A stretch of DNA of 64,000 bases from Tenacibaculum dicentrarchi (lineage in GTDB: Bacteria; Bacteroidota; Bacteroidia; Flavobacteriales; Flavobacteriaceae), in the NCBI RefSeq assembly GCF_964036635.1, contig NZ_OZ038524.1, positions 2,175,001-2,239,000 of the forward strand, written 5' to 3'. Position numbers and translations under genes: made by a program. This document shows, in pieces, positions 8,411 to 17,916 of this stretch; the first letter of the stretch is position 1, and each line of letters opens with the position of its first letter. A model generated the notes under the pieces. That model had not been told where the DNA came from. It saw only the letters and a program-made list of their open reading frames with translations, and did not search any database.

Positions 8411-10075
8411 ATGTGTGGAATTGTATGTGCGTTTGATTTAAAGCAACCTTCGGATAGTTTAAGACCTCAAGTTTTAGAAATGGCTAAAAAAATCAGACAT
8501 CGTGGACCCGATTGGAGCGGAATTTATAGCGATGATAAAGTAATTATGGCACACGAAAGATTGGCAATTGTAGATCCTGCTTCAGGACAACAGCCTTTAT
8601 TTAGTGCCGATAAAAAACTAATTTTAGCAGCAAACGGCGAAATATACAACCACAGAGAATTAGCTAAAAACCTTACAAACCCTTATGAATTTCAAACAGC
8701 TTCTGACTGTGAAGTAATTTTAGCACTTTACAAAGAAAAAGGTGTTGATTTTGTAGATGATTTAAACGGAATTTTTGGTTTCGCTTTATATGATGCTGAA
8801 AAAGATGAGTACTTTGTTGCTCGTGACCACATGGGAATTATTCCTTTATATATTGGTTGGGACCAAAACGGAACTTTTTATGTTGCTTCGGAATTAAAAG
8901 CCTTAGAAGGTGTTTGTGCGAAAATCGAATTATTTCCTCCAGGACATTATATGTCTAGTAAAGATGGAAAATTCGTACAATGGTACAAAAGAGATTGGAG
9001 AGATTACGATGCTGTAAAAGATAACGAAACAAGTATTGCAGAAGTTAAAGAAGCTTTAGAAGCGGCTGTACACAGACAATTAATGAGTGATGTTCCTTAC
9101 GGTGTGTTACTTTCTGGAGGATTAGATTCTTCAGTAATATCGGCAATTGCAAAGAAATATTCCCAAAAAAGAATTGAATCTGATGATACATCAACTGCTT
9201 GGTATCCGCAATTACATTCTTTTTCTGTAGGATTAGAAGGTTCGCCTGATTTAGCTGCAGCTCAAAAAGTTGCAGATCATATTGGAACTGTTCATCATGA
9301 AATAAAATTCACTATTCAAGAAGGTTTAGATGCTATTAAAGATGTTATCTACAACATAGAAACATACGATATTACAACAATCCGTTCTTCTACTCCAATG
9401 TATTTAATGGCACGTGTTATTAAATCAATGGGTGTTAAAATGGTATTATCTGGTGAAGGTGCTGATGAAATTTTTGGAGGATATTTATATTTCCATAAAG
9501 CTCCAAACGCAAAAGAATTCCATGAAGAAACTGTTCGTAAATTAGACAAACTACATATGTATGATTGTTTAAGAGCCAACAAAAGTTTAATGGCTTGGGG
9601 AATTGAAGGTCGTGTACCATTTTTAGACAAAGAGTTTATGGATGTTGCAATGCGTATCAATCCACAGGATAAAATGATTAACGGTGAACGCATGGAAAAA
9701 TGGGTTATCCGTAAAGCTTTTGAAGATATGTTACCTGAAAGTGTTGCTTGGAGACAAAAAGAACAATTTTCTGATGGTGTAGGTTATAGTTGGATTGATA
9801 CTTTAAAAGAAGTTGTTGATAAAGAAGTTACCGATGAACAATTAGCAAACGCTAAATTCAGATTCCCAATTCAAACTCCAACGAACAAAGAAGAGTTTTA
9901 CTATAGAACTATTTTTGAAGACCACTTCCCTAGCGATACCGCTGCTTTAAGTGTTCCTCAAGAAGCAAGTGTAGCTTGTAGTACCGCTATTGCTTTAGAA
10001 TGGGATGAAGCATTTAAAAATATGAACGAACCATCTGGTAGAGCAATTATGAGTGTTCATGATGATGCTTATTAA
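8411..10075 (+). CDS. asnB: Asparagine synthase (glutamine-hydrolysing)
   Basis: This 554-aa enzyme makes asparagine from aspartate, glutamine and ATP. The class II amidotransferase nucleophile is Cys2 (MCGIVCAFD), with RHRGPDWSG and ANGEIYNH following. The synthetase domain has the PPi loop LLSGGLDSSV near residue 235 and LSGEGADEIFGGY near 345. Length matches E. coli AsnB. It is transcribed divergently from the trp operon and closed by a strong hairpin at 10119-10148. Confidence 0.96.
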   Translation: MCGIVCAFDLKQPSDSLRPQVLEMAKKIRHRGPDWSGIYSDDKVIMAHERLAIVDPASGQQPLFSADKKLILAANGEIYNHRELAKNLTNPYEFQTASDCEVILALYKEKGVDFVDDLNGIFGFALYDAEKDEYFVARDHMGIIPLYIGWDQNGTFYVASELKALEGVCAKIELFPPGHYMSSKDGKFVQWYKRDWRDYDAVKDNETSIAEVKEALEAAVHRQLMSDVPYGVLLSGGLDSSVISAIAKKYSQKRIESDDTSTAWYPQLHSFSVGLEGSPDLAAAQKVADHIGTVHHEIKFTIQEGLDAIKDVIYNIETYDITTIRSSTPMYLMARVIKSMGVKMVLSGEGADEIFGGYLYFHKAPNAKEFHEETVRKLDKLHMYDCLRANKSLMAWGIEGRVPFLDKEFMDVAMRINPQDKMINGERMEKWVIRKAFEDMLPESVAWRQKEQFSDGVGYSWIDTLKEVVDKEVTDEQLANAKFRFPIQTPTNKEEFYYRTIFEDHFPSDTAALSVPQEASVACSTAIALEWDEAFKNMNEPSGRAIMSVHDDAY

Positions 10076-10118
10076 ACTTAATATTAAGTATCAAAATAAA
10101 TTATAATCCCCCATTAAA

Positions 10119-10148
10119 AAGCGTAAGTTTATCTACAAACTTACGCTT
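10119..10148 (+). terminator. Terminator after asnB
   Basis: AAGCGTAAGTTT and AAACTTACGCTT form a perfect 12-bp stem with loop ATCTAC, flanked by AAAA and a short T-rich tail. It is 43 nt after the asnB stop. Confidence 0.85.
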
Positions 10149-10296
10149 CTTTCATTAAAAAACACTACTAAAAAAATAAATAAAACACAACATAGCAACA
10201 CTTTAAGTTATTTTTAATTTTATATATATATTAGCAGGAGTAAAAAGCGGTAACCGAAAAGCTTATTAAAAATAGAGTAGGTAAAAAAAAAATATT

Positions 10297-10461
10297 ATGC
10301 AAAAATTAAATTTAGAAAAATTTACAGACAACAAGTTAGAAAACTTAAACGCTATAAGCGGTGGTGGTGTTCAATGTGAGAAAACAACCTATACCAATGA
10401 AAGCGCTGGCTGTAGTGGAAAGGACATACGAAGTTGTGATGGAACATATACAGAGTATTAA
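10297..10461 (+). CDS. RiPP precursor peptide with GG leader (grasp-with-spasm/rSAM-modified type)
   Basis: A 54-aa ORF begins MQKLNLEKFTDNKLENLNAI and continues SGGG, followed by a short Cys/Ser/Thr-rich core, VQCEKTTYTNESAGCSGKD and then IRSCDGTYTEY. The amphipathic leader ending in a double-glycine cleavage site is typical of Bacteroidota natural product precursors. The core has three Cys and several Thr, Ser, Asp and Glu residues that could be cyclised. An ATP-grasp maturase domain lies two genes downstream. No export or radical SAM gene remains nearby. The exact family is inferred from pattern only. Confidence 0.75.
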   Translation: MQKLNLEKFTDNKLENLNAISGGGVQCEKTTYTNESAGCSGKDIRSCDGTYTEY

Positions 10462-10480
10462 ATCTTAATCATAGTATTTA

Positions 10481-10511
10481 GAAGAAGGCTAATTAGCCTT
10501 CTTCTTTTTTT
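10481..10511 (+). terminator. Hairpin after the precursor gene
   Basis: GAAGAAGGCTAATTAGCCTTCTTC is a 24-nt uninterrupted palindrome (10481-10504; centre TAATTA) followed by T-rich sequence. It can end the abundant precursor transcript while letting a fraction read into the downstream genes, a usual arrangement in RiPP loci. Confidence 0.75.
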
Positions 10512-10524
10512 TAAAAATAAAGAA

Positions 10525-11106
10525 ATGAATAAAGTAATTGGTATTATAATTTTATTTTGCTGTTTAAGTAGTTGTTCAAAAGATAAAAAAAATAAACTAT
10601 GTGTTGACTTAAAAGAAATGCAATATAAAGATCAGCTGTTAAGGGGGGTAATGACAGACAATCCTTATATAGAAATATTAGATTCTATTTTAAAAACGAA
10701 AAATTACACTCATAAAGATTATAAAACACTTCCTTCCGAAGAAAGAAAAAAATATAGTTTAAAGACTATTGAAATAATGAAGTTAAGACCACCTCTTACT
10801 GTTAAAGAAAAAATCAAGAATGATTCTTTAATGCAAGAGCAAATTAAATTAGACAATATTAATACTCCATTACTTATTAGTCTTATTAAAAAAAGAGGGT
10901 ATCCTAACAAAGATAATTGTAATTGTGAATTAATTAAAAATCAAATGGGTGACCTTTTTCCTGCTACTATTTTTAGACATTCACAACCACAATATTGGGA
11001 TGAAATTAGAACGCTTGTTAACATAGAGAAAAAGAAAAATAGACTAAGTAATAATGCCTATAAATTTGTTATCACTCATATAAATGGTCGTAATAACAAT
11101 AATTAA
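10525..11106 (+). CDS. Putative lipoprotein of the RiPP locus
   Basis: This 193-aa protein starts with MNKVIGIIILFCCLSSCSKDK, a lipoprotein signal peptide with lipobox LSSC and Cys17 as the acylation site. The body is charged, and the C-terminal part (LISLIKKRGYPNKDN through FRHSQPQYWDEI) resembles small DUF6624-like domains that carry a GYP and an H-S motif. That resemblance is from memory and weak. Its stop codon overlaps the next ATG by one base (11106), indicating a coupled operon with the ATP-grasp gene. No function is claimed. Confidence 0.65.
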   Translation: MNKVIGIIILFCCLSSCSKDKKNKLCVDLKEMQYKDQLLRGVMTDNPYIEILDSILKTKNYTHKDYKTLPSEERKKYSLKTIEIMKLRPPLTVKEKIKNDSLMQEQIKLDNINTPLLISLIKKRGYPNKDNCNCELIKNQMGDLFPATIFRHSQPQYWDEIRTLVNIEKKKNRLSNNAYKFVITHINGRNNNN

Positions 11107-13643
11107 TGGTTTTACTAATAAGTGAAGAAAAAGACCTAACAACTAATTATGTTATTGATTGGCTACATAGTTATTCTTTTTATAATTTCAAAATATTTAA
11201 TTCTAATAAATTCAATATAATAAATAGTTTTGAAATAGGTAATAGTACAAATATCTCTTTTGATGATGTAAATTCATTAGATATAAAAAAAGTTTGGCAT
11301 AGAAGAGCAAAAATAAATTTCAGATTTACTACAACATATAACAATTTAGATGAAAAGTTGAAAATAGATGAACAAGTTTTACTTTATTTTTTTGAAAACT
11401 TTTTAAATACCCAAGTTGAATATATTGGGTCTTATAAAAAAGAAGTTGAAAACAATAAACTAGATGTTTTAGTTAAGGCCAAAAAAAATGGATTGAACAT
11501 TCCAAATACACTCATTACTTCTAGTAAAAAAAAATTACAAGAATTTTATTGCAAATCTAAAAAAATAATAACTAAAGATTTATATCATCCAGTATGGTTT
11601 AAAATTGAAAATACCCAATACAGTTCTGTTGGTACAATTTTAATTACACAAAAAATGATAAATCAATGTAGTGATTTTTTTATACCTATGTTTTTACAAG
11701 AAATGATTGAGAAAAAATATGAAATACGGGTTTTTATGTATAAAAAAACACTGTATCCTATGGCAATATTTTCTCAAAATGATAAACAAACAAAGGTCGA
11801 TTATAGAAACTACAACAATACAAAACCTAATAGGAATGTGCCAATAGAAATCACAAAAGAATTAGAAAACAAGATTTTTTGTTTAACAAAAGATTTGAAT
11901 TTAAATACTTGTTCAATAGATTTTATTGTTACAAAAAGCAATGAATATGTTTTTTTGGAAGTAAACCCTTGGGAACGCTTGCGTTTATTACGAAAAGCGA
12001 TGCCCAATATATTATTGCAAATGTTAATTAGAGGTTCAAATGGCGTAGGTTACACAGCATATTCTGATAATTTAATTGAACGATTTGTAGCAGAATCATG
12101 GGAAAATGGTGTCGATATTTTTAGAATTTTTGACTCCTTAAACTGGATGAAATCAATTGCCCCTTGTATTGAGCACGTTCGCACAAAAACAAATGGTTTA
12201 GCCGAAGGATCAATTTGTTATACTGGCGATATTCTAAACCCTGAAAACACCAAATACAACCTTAAATACTATACGCAATTAGCCAAAGATATTGAAAATG
12301 CTGGAGCGCACATTCTTGCCATTAAAGACATGGCTGGTTTGCTAAAACCGTATGCCGCTTTCGAATTAGTTTCGGCATTAAAACAAAAAATTAACATTCC
12401 AATTCATTTACATACCCACGATACTTCTTCCATTCAATCGGCTACTTATTTGAAAGCTATTGAGGCTGGCGTTGATGTGGTTGATGTAGCGCTTGGTGGT
12501 TTATCGGGCTTAACATCGCAGCCTAATTTCAATTCGATTGTCGAAATGATGAAATTCAACGAGCGTGAAAGTGATTTAAATATTGATTCTTTAAACAAAT
12601 ATTCTAATTATTGGGAAACCGTTAGAGAATATTACTATCCTTTTGAATCTGGTTTAAAAGCAGGTTCTGGAGAGGTTTTTAAACATGAAATTCCTGGGGG
12701 GCAATATTCAAATTTAAAACCACAAGCACAGGCTTTAGGTTTGGAAGATCGTTTTTATGAAATTACCAAAATGTATGGCGATGTAAATCATCTTTTTGGC
12801 GATATCGTAAAAGTTACCCCAAGTTCAAAAGTTGTGGGCGATATGGCACAATATCTAGTAAGTAATAACTTAACGGTACAAGATGTGTTAGAACGTGGCG
12901 ATACTATTTCGTTTCCGCAGTCGGTAGTGAGTTTTTTTAGAGGAGATTTAGGGCAGCCTGTTGGCGGATTTCCAAAAGAGCTTCAAAAACTTATTTTAAA
13001 AGATGAAAAACCCTATACCGACAGACCAAACGCACATATTAAAACTTTAGATTTTGATAAAGAATACAAGGATTTTAAGAAAATATTCGAAAAAGATTTA
13101 AGCAGACCTATTGATATTACTGATTTTTTATCCTATAAATTATATCCAAAAGTTTTTACCGATGCTTACAATAAGCGTTTAAAATATGATAGTTTAATCA
13201 ATTTACCAACCAAAAATTTCTTTTATGGAATGGAAATTGACGAAGAAATTAATGTTGAAATAGACAAAGGAAAAACATTGTTAATTACCTTAGATTCTGT
13301 CGGTAAGGCTAACCAAGACGGAATGGTTACTGTTTATTTTAAAGTAAATGGTCAAGGTAGATCGGTTCAAATAAAAGATACTTCTATTAAAATAGATAAA
13401 GTAATTCACGCTAAAGCGGATAAAAATAACAGTAAAGAAATTGGCGCGCCCTTACAAGGAATGCTTTCTACTATTTTAGTGAAAAAAGGAGATAAAATAA
13501 CCAAAAATCAACCCTTATTTATCATTGAAGCCATGAAAATGGAAACCACCATTACGGCTACCGAAAATACAAGTATCGATGAAATTATTCTAAAAGCAGG
13601 AAACATGGTATATGCTGATGATTTAATTATTAAATTAAAATAA
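11106..13643 (+). CDS. Chimera: RiPP ATP-grasp maturase fused to C-terminal pyruvate carboxylase
   Basis: One 845-codon frame joins two unrelated proteins. Residues 1 to about 288 match ATP-grasp peptide maturases of the GwsG/MvdD type: N-terminal TTNYVIDWL, VWHRRAKINFRF and the Mg-binding end CSIDFIVTKSNEYVFLEVNP. From about residue 288 (nt 11964-11972) it reads PWERLRLLRKAMPNILLQML, which is pyruvate carboxylase, and continues to its end. The HLHTHD metal ligands, IKDMAGLLKP lysine and biotinyl site EAMKMETT are present. The whole biotin carboxylase half and the first carboxyltransferase strand (RDAHQS-type metal ligand) are missing, as is the maturase C-terminus. Neither activity of pyruvate carboxylase should be complete. 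The ATP-grasp catalytic core could still fold. A deletion or a misassembly is the likeliest origin. Confidence 0.85.
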   Translation: MVLLISEEKDLTTNYVIDWLHSYSFYNFKIFNSNKFNIINSFEIGNSTNISFDDVNSLDIKKVWHRRAKINFRFTTTYNNLDEKLKIDEQVLLYFFENFLNTQVEYIGSYKKEVENNKLDVLVKAKKNGLNIPNTLITSSKKKLQEFYCKSKKIITKDLYHPVWFKIENTQYSSVGTILITQKMINQCSDFFIPMFLQEMIEKKYEIRVFMYKKTLYPMAIFSQNDKQTKVDYRNYNNTKPNRNVPIEITKELENKIFCLTKDLNLNTCSIDFIVTKSNEYVFLEVNPWERLRLLRKAMPNILLQMLIRGSNGVGYTAYSDNLIERFVAESWENGVDIFRIFDSLNWMKSIAPCIEHVRTKTNGLAEGSICYTGDILNPENTKYNLKYYTQLAKDIENAGAHILAIKDMAGLLKPYAAFELVSALKQKINIPIHLHTHDTSSIQSATYLKAIEAGVDVVDVALGGLSGLTSQPNFNSIVEMMKFNERESDLNIDSLNKYSNYWETVREYYYPFESGLKAGSGEVFKHEIPGGQYSNLKPQAQALGLEDRFYEITKMYGDVNHLFGDIVKVTPSSKVVGDMAQYLVSNNLTVQDVLERGDTISFPQSVVSFFRGDLGQPVGGFPKELQKLILKDEKPYTDRPNAHIKTLDFDKEYKDFKKIFEKDLSRPIDITDFLSYKLYPKVFTDAYNKRLKYDSLINLPTKNFFYGMEIDEEINVEIDKGKTLLITLDSVGKANQDGMVTVYFKVNGQGRSVQIKDTSIKIDKVIHAKADKNNSKEIGAPLQGMLSTILVKKGDKITKNQPLFIIEAMKMETTITATENTSIDEIILKAGNMVYADDLIIKLK

Positions 13644-13662
13644 ATAAGATATTTTAACAACT

Positions 13663-13688
13663 AAAAATGGCGCTTTTGCGCCATTTTT
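13663..13688 (+). terminator. Terminator after the chimeric gene
   Basis: AAAAATGGCGC and GCGCCATTTTT form an 11-bp stem around TTTT, 20 nt after the stop codon. The poly-T is part of the right arm. Confidence 0.85.
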
Positions 13689-13820
13689 ATATTAATTTAT
13701 TTTATACGCTTTTGAAAAACAACAAACACCCCTTCTAAGTCTTTTTAAGCCGTTTTAAAGCATTATAATAAAAAATACAAATTACTTTAAATGAACATAT
13801 CAATCGCTAAAAAGCTTTTA

Positions 13821-13948
13821 AATCAGCTTGGTTTTTCGTATTTTTGTATACTAGGTTTTATAGATAGATTCAACTTTATATTTTATAAAACAAGCTGATT
13901 TTTTTATCCGAAGAAAAATATTTTAATATTTATTTTCGGATAAAAAAA
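13821..13948 (+). promoter_or_regulatory. gyrB promoter and structured leader
   Basis: A -7 box TATTTTTG lies at 13839-13846. AATCAGCTTG (13821-13830) is repeated inverted as CAAGCTGATT (13891-13900), bracketing the promoter. A second inverted repeat, TTTTTTATCCGAA (about 13900-13912) and TTCGGATAAAAAA (13935-13947), lies in the about 140-nt 5' leader, 45 nt before gyrB. The rest of the 13644-13993 gap holds only the upstream terminator. The inverted pairs could be involved in supercoiling-responsive control, which is inference. Confidence 0.45.
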
Positions 13949-13981
13949 GGAAGAAACAAAACTTAATTAACTCTTTTTTAG

Positions 13982-15931
<1,950 letters not shown>

Positions 15932-15969
15932 TAATATTTAATATTACATGAAAATTTATAAATAAAAAC

Positions 15970-16005
15970 AAACCCTATTGAAAACTTCAATAGGGTTTTG
16001 TTTTT
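15970..16005 (+). terminator. Terminator after gyrB
   Basis: AAACCCTATTGAA pairs perfectly with TTCAATAGGGTTT around AAC, followed by TGTTTTTATTT. It is about 40 nt after the gyrB stop. Confidence 0.85.
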
Positions 16006-16024
16006 ATTTCGGTGTTCAAATCGT

Positions 16025-16032
16025 TATTTTTG
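16025..16032 (+). promoter_or_regulatory. Candidate mdh promoter (-7 box)
   Basis: TATTTTTG matches TAnnTTTG and lies 39 nt before the mdh ATG. The nearest upstream TTG (15998-16000) is 24 bp away rather than the preferred 19, and lies in the gyrB terminator. Confidence 0.45.
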
Positions 16033-16070
16033 TACAACTAAATTAATCATCACAATTAAAATATAAAAAT

Positions 16071-16997
16071 ATGAAAGTAACAGTTGTAGGAGCAGGTGCT
16101 GTAGGTGCAAGTTGTGCAGAGTACATTGCAATTAAAAATTTCGCATCAGAAGTTGTACTAGTTGATATTAAAGAGGGTTTTGCGGAAGGTAAAGCCATGG
16201 ATTTAATGCAAACAGCCTCTTTAAATGGTTTTGATACTAAAATTACTGGTACCACTGGTGATTATAGTAAAACTGCGGGTTCTGATGTTTGTGTGATTAC
16301 CTCTGGTATTGCTCGTAAACCAGGAATGTCTCGTGATGAATTATTAGGAATTAATGCTGGTATCGTAAAAATGGTAGCCTCTAGTTTAGTTGAGCAATCA
16401 CCAAACACGATTATTATTGTAGTATCTAACCCAATGGATACTATGACTTATTTAGTACACAAAGCTACTGGTTTACCTAAAAATAGAATTATCGGAATGG
16501 GTGGAGCGTTAGATTCTGCACGTTTTAAATACCGTTTAGCAGAAGCTTTAGGTGCGCCTATTTCTGATGTTGATGGAATGGTTATTGGTGGTCATTCTGA
16601 TAAAGGAATGCTTCCTTTAACACGTTTAGCTACTCGTAATTCTGTGCCTGTTTCTGAGTTTTTATCAGAAGAAAGATTAGAAAAAGTATTGCAAGACACC
16701 AAAGTTGGAGGTGCTACTTTAACTGGTTTATTAGGTACTTCTGCTTGGTATGCACCAGGAGCAGCAGTTTCAGGAATGGTTCAGGCGATTGCTTGTGATA
16801 CTAAAAAAATATTTCCTTGTTCAGCATTATTAGATGGTGAATTTGGTTTATCTGATTTATGTATCGGAGTTCCTGTTGTTTTAGGAAAAGACGGGATTGA
16901 AAAAATCGTTGAAATTAATTTATCTGACGATGAAAAAACAAAATTAGCTTCTTCTGCTGAAGCTGTTAAAAATAATAATGCTGCATTAAACTTATAA
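16071..16997 (+). CDS. mdh: Malate dehydrogenase
   Basis: This 308-aa NAD-dependent enzyme of the LDH-like MDH group interconverts malate and oxaloacetate. The Rossmann loop is VVGAGAVGASCAEY with acidic Asp after beta-2 (VLVDIKEG), indicating NAD rather than NADP. SGIARKPGMSRDELLGIN is the active-site loop with Arg residues, and VIGGHSDKGMLPL holds the catalytic His. Monocistronic, between two terminators. Confidence 0.96.
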   Translation: MKVTVVGAGAVGASCAEYIAIKNFASEVVLVDIKEGFAEGKAMDLMQTASLNGFDTKITGTTGDYSKTAGSDVCVITSGIARKPGMSRDELLGINAGIVKMVASSLVEQSPNTIIIVVSNPMDTMTYLVHKATGLPKNRIIGMGGALDSARFKYRLAEALGAPISDVDGMVIGGHSDKGMLPLTRLATRNSVPVSEFLSEERLEKVLQDTKVGGATLTGLLGTSAWYAPGAAVSGMVQAIACDTKKIFPCSALLDGEFGLSDLCIGVPVVLGKDGIEKIVEINLSDDEKTKLASSAEAVKNNNAALNL

Positions 16998-17016
16998 AAA
17001 AGTTTCTTATGTCGAT

Positions 17017-17050
17017 AAAAAACCCGTATAATTTGAATTATACGGGTTTT
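17017..17050. terminator. Bidirectional terminator between mdh and the ftsE-like gene
   Basis: AAAACCCGTATAATT and AATTATACGGGTTTT form a 15-bp stem with a TTGA-type short loop. A- and T-tracts on both sides suit the convergent genes. Confidence 0.85.
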
Positions 17051-17096
17051 TATTTTTGATACTATTTTAATCTAAAATTACTCGAATTAATAAAGG

Positions 17097-17780
17097 TTAA
17101 ACAGATTGTTGTATTACTTCAAAAAGTTCTCCCCCCTCACATTTTAATGTCTTTTGCTTAAACTTTACTATTAACTGATAATCGTGAGTTGCCATTAAAA
17201 TAGTTTTTCCACTTTTATGAATTTCATTTAACAACTCCATTACTTCTAACGATGTTTTAGGGTCTAAATTTCCTGTTGGTTCATCTGCTAAAATTAATTC
17301 AGGGTCATTTAATAAAGCTCTTGCAATTGCAACTCGTTGTTGCTCTCCTCCTGAAAGTTCAAAGGTGTTTTTATGCTGTTTTTGCTTCATCCCTACTTTA
17401 TCTAAAACCTCATAGATTTTATTTTCTATATCCATTTTATTTTTCCAACCAGTGGCTTTTAGCACAAATTCTAAATTTTTAAAAACATTTCTATCGTTTA
17501 AAAGTTTAAAGTCCTGAAAAACAACACCTAGATTTCGCCTCAAAAAAGGAATATCTTTTTCCTTAATTTTATTTAAATCAAAACCTACTATTTCGCCAAT
17601 ACCTTCTTGTAGTTGCAAATCAGCGTATAAGGTTTTTAACAGGCTACTTTTTCCACTTCCTGTTTTTCCTATCAAATAATAAAAATCTCCTTTATTTAAT
17701 GTGAAATTTACTTTTGATAATACCAAATTTTCTTGCTGATAAATAGCCGCATTTTCAAGATGTAAAACAGGTTTTTCCAT
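17097..17780 (-). CDS. ftsE: FtsE-like ABC transporter ATP-binding protein
   Basis: This 227-aa ABC ATPase has Walker [14 protein letters not shown] near residue 40, Q-loop VFQDFKLL, signature [15 protein letters not shown] and Walker [14 protein letters not shown] followed by the H-loop THD. The pattern [22 protein letters not shown] is strongly FtsE-like. FtsE works with FtsX at the septum to control peptidoglycan hydrolases. No ftsX is adjacent, so the symbol rests on sequence alone. LolD-type exporters are the main alternative. Confidence 0.8.
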   Translation of the reverse strand: MEKPVLHLENAAIYQQENLVLSKVNFTLNKGDFYYLIGKTGSGKSSLLKTLYADLQLQEGIGEIVGFDLNKIKEKDIPFLRRNLGVVFQDFKLLNDRNVFKNLEFVLKATGWKNKMDIENKIYEVLDKVGMKQKQHKNTFELSGGEQQRVAIARALLNDPELILADEPTGNLDPKTSLEVMELLNEIHKSGKTILMATHDYQLIVKFKQKTLKCEGGELFEVIQQSV

Positions 17781-17835
17781 AATTAATTGATTTTTACAAA
17801 TCTAAAATTTTATTACTTAATTATATAACATTTCT

Positions 17836-17843
17836 TACTTTTG
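17836..17843 (+). promoter_or_regulatory. Candidate promoter of the TPR/outer-membrane pair
   Basis: TACTTTTG matches the TAnnTTTG -7 box, 74 nt before the ATG of the TPR gene, in the gap from the divergent ftsE-like gene. No -33 TTG at the expected distance. Confidence 0.4.
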
Positions 17844-17916
17844 ATGCGTATTTTAACACATCGTTTTCCAACAAAAATAAAAAAAGAACGTTATACTTCT
17901 TAGATACTTGAAAAAT

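Noticed and set aside
11106-13643. A normal pyruvate carboxylase or a normal ATP-grasp maturase
   Set aside because: The biotin carboxylase domain and the start of the carboxyltransferase are absent, and the N-terminal 288 residues belong to a peptide-maturase type ATP-grasp instead.
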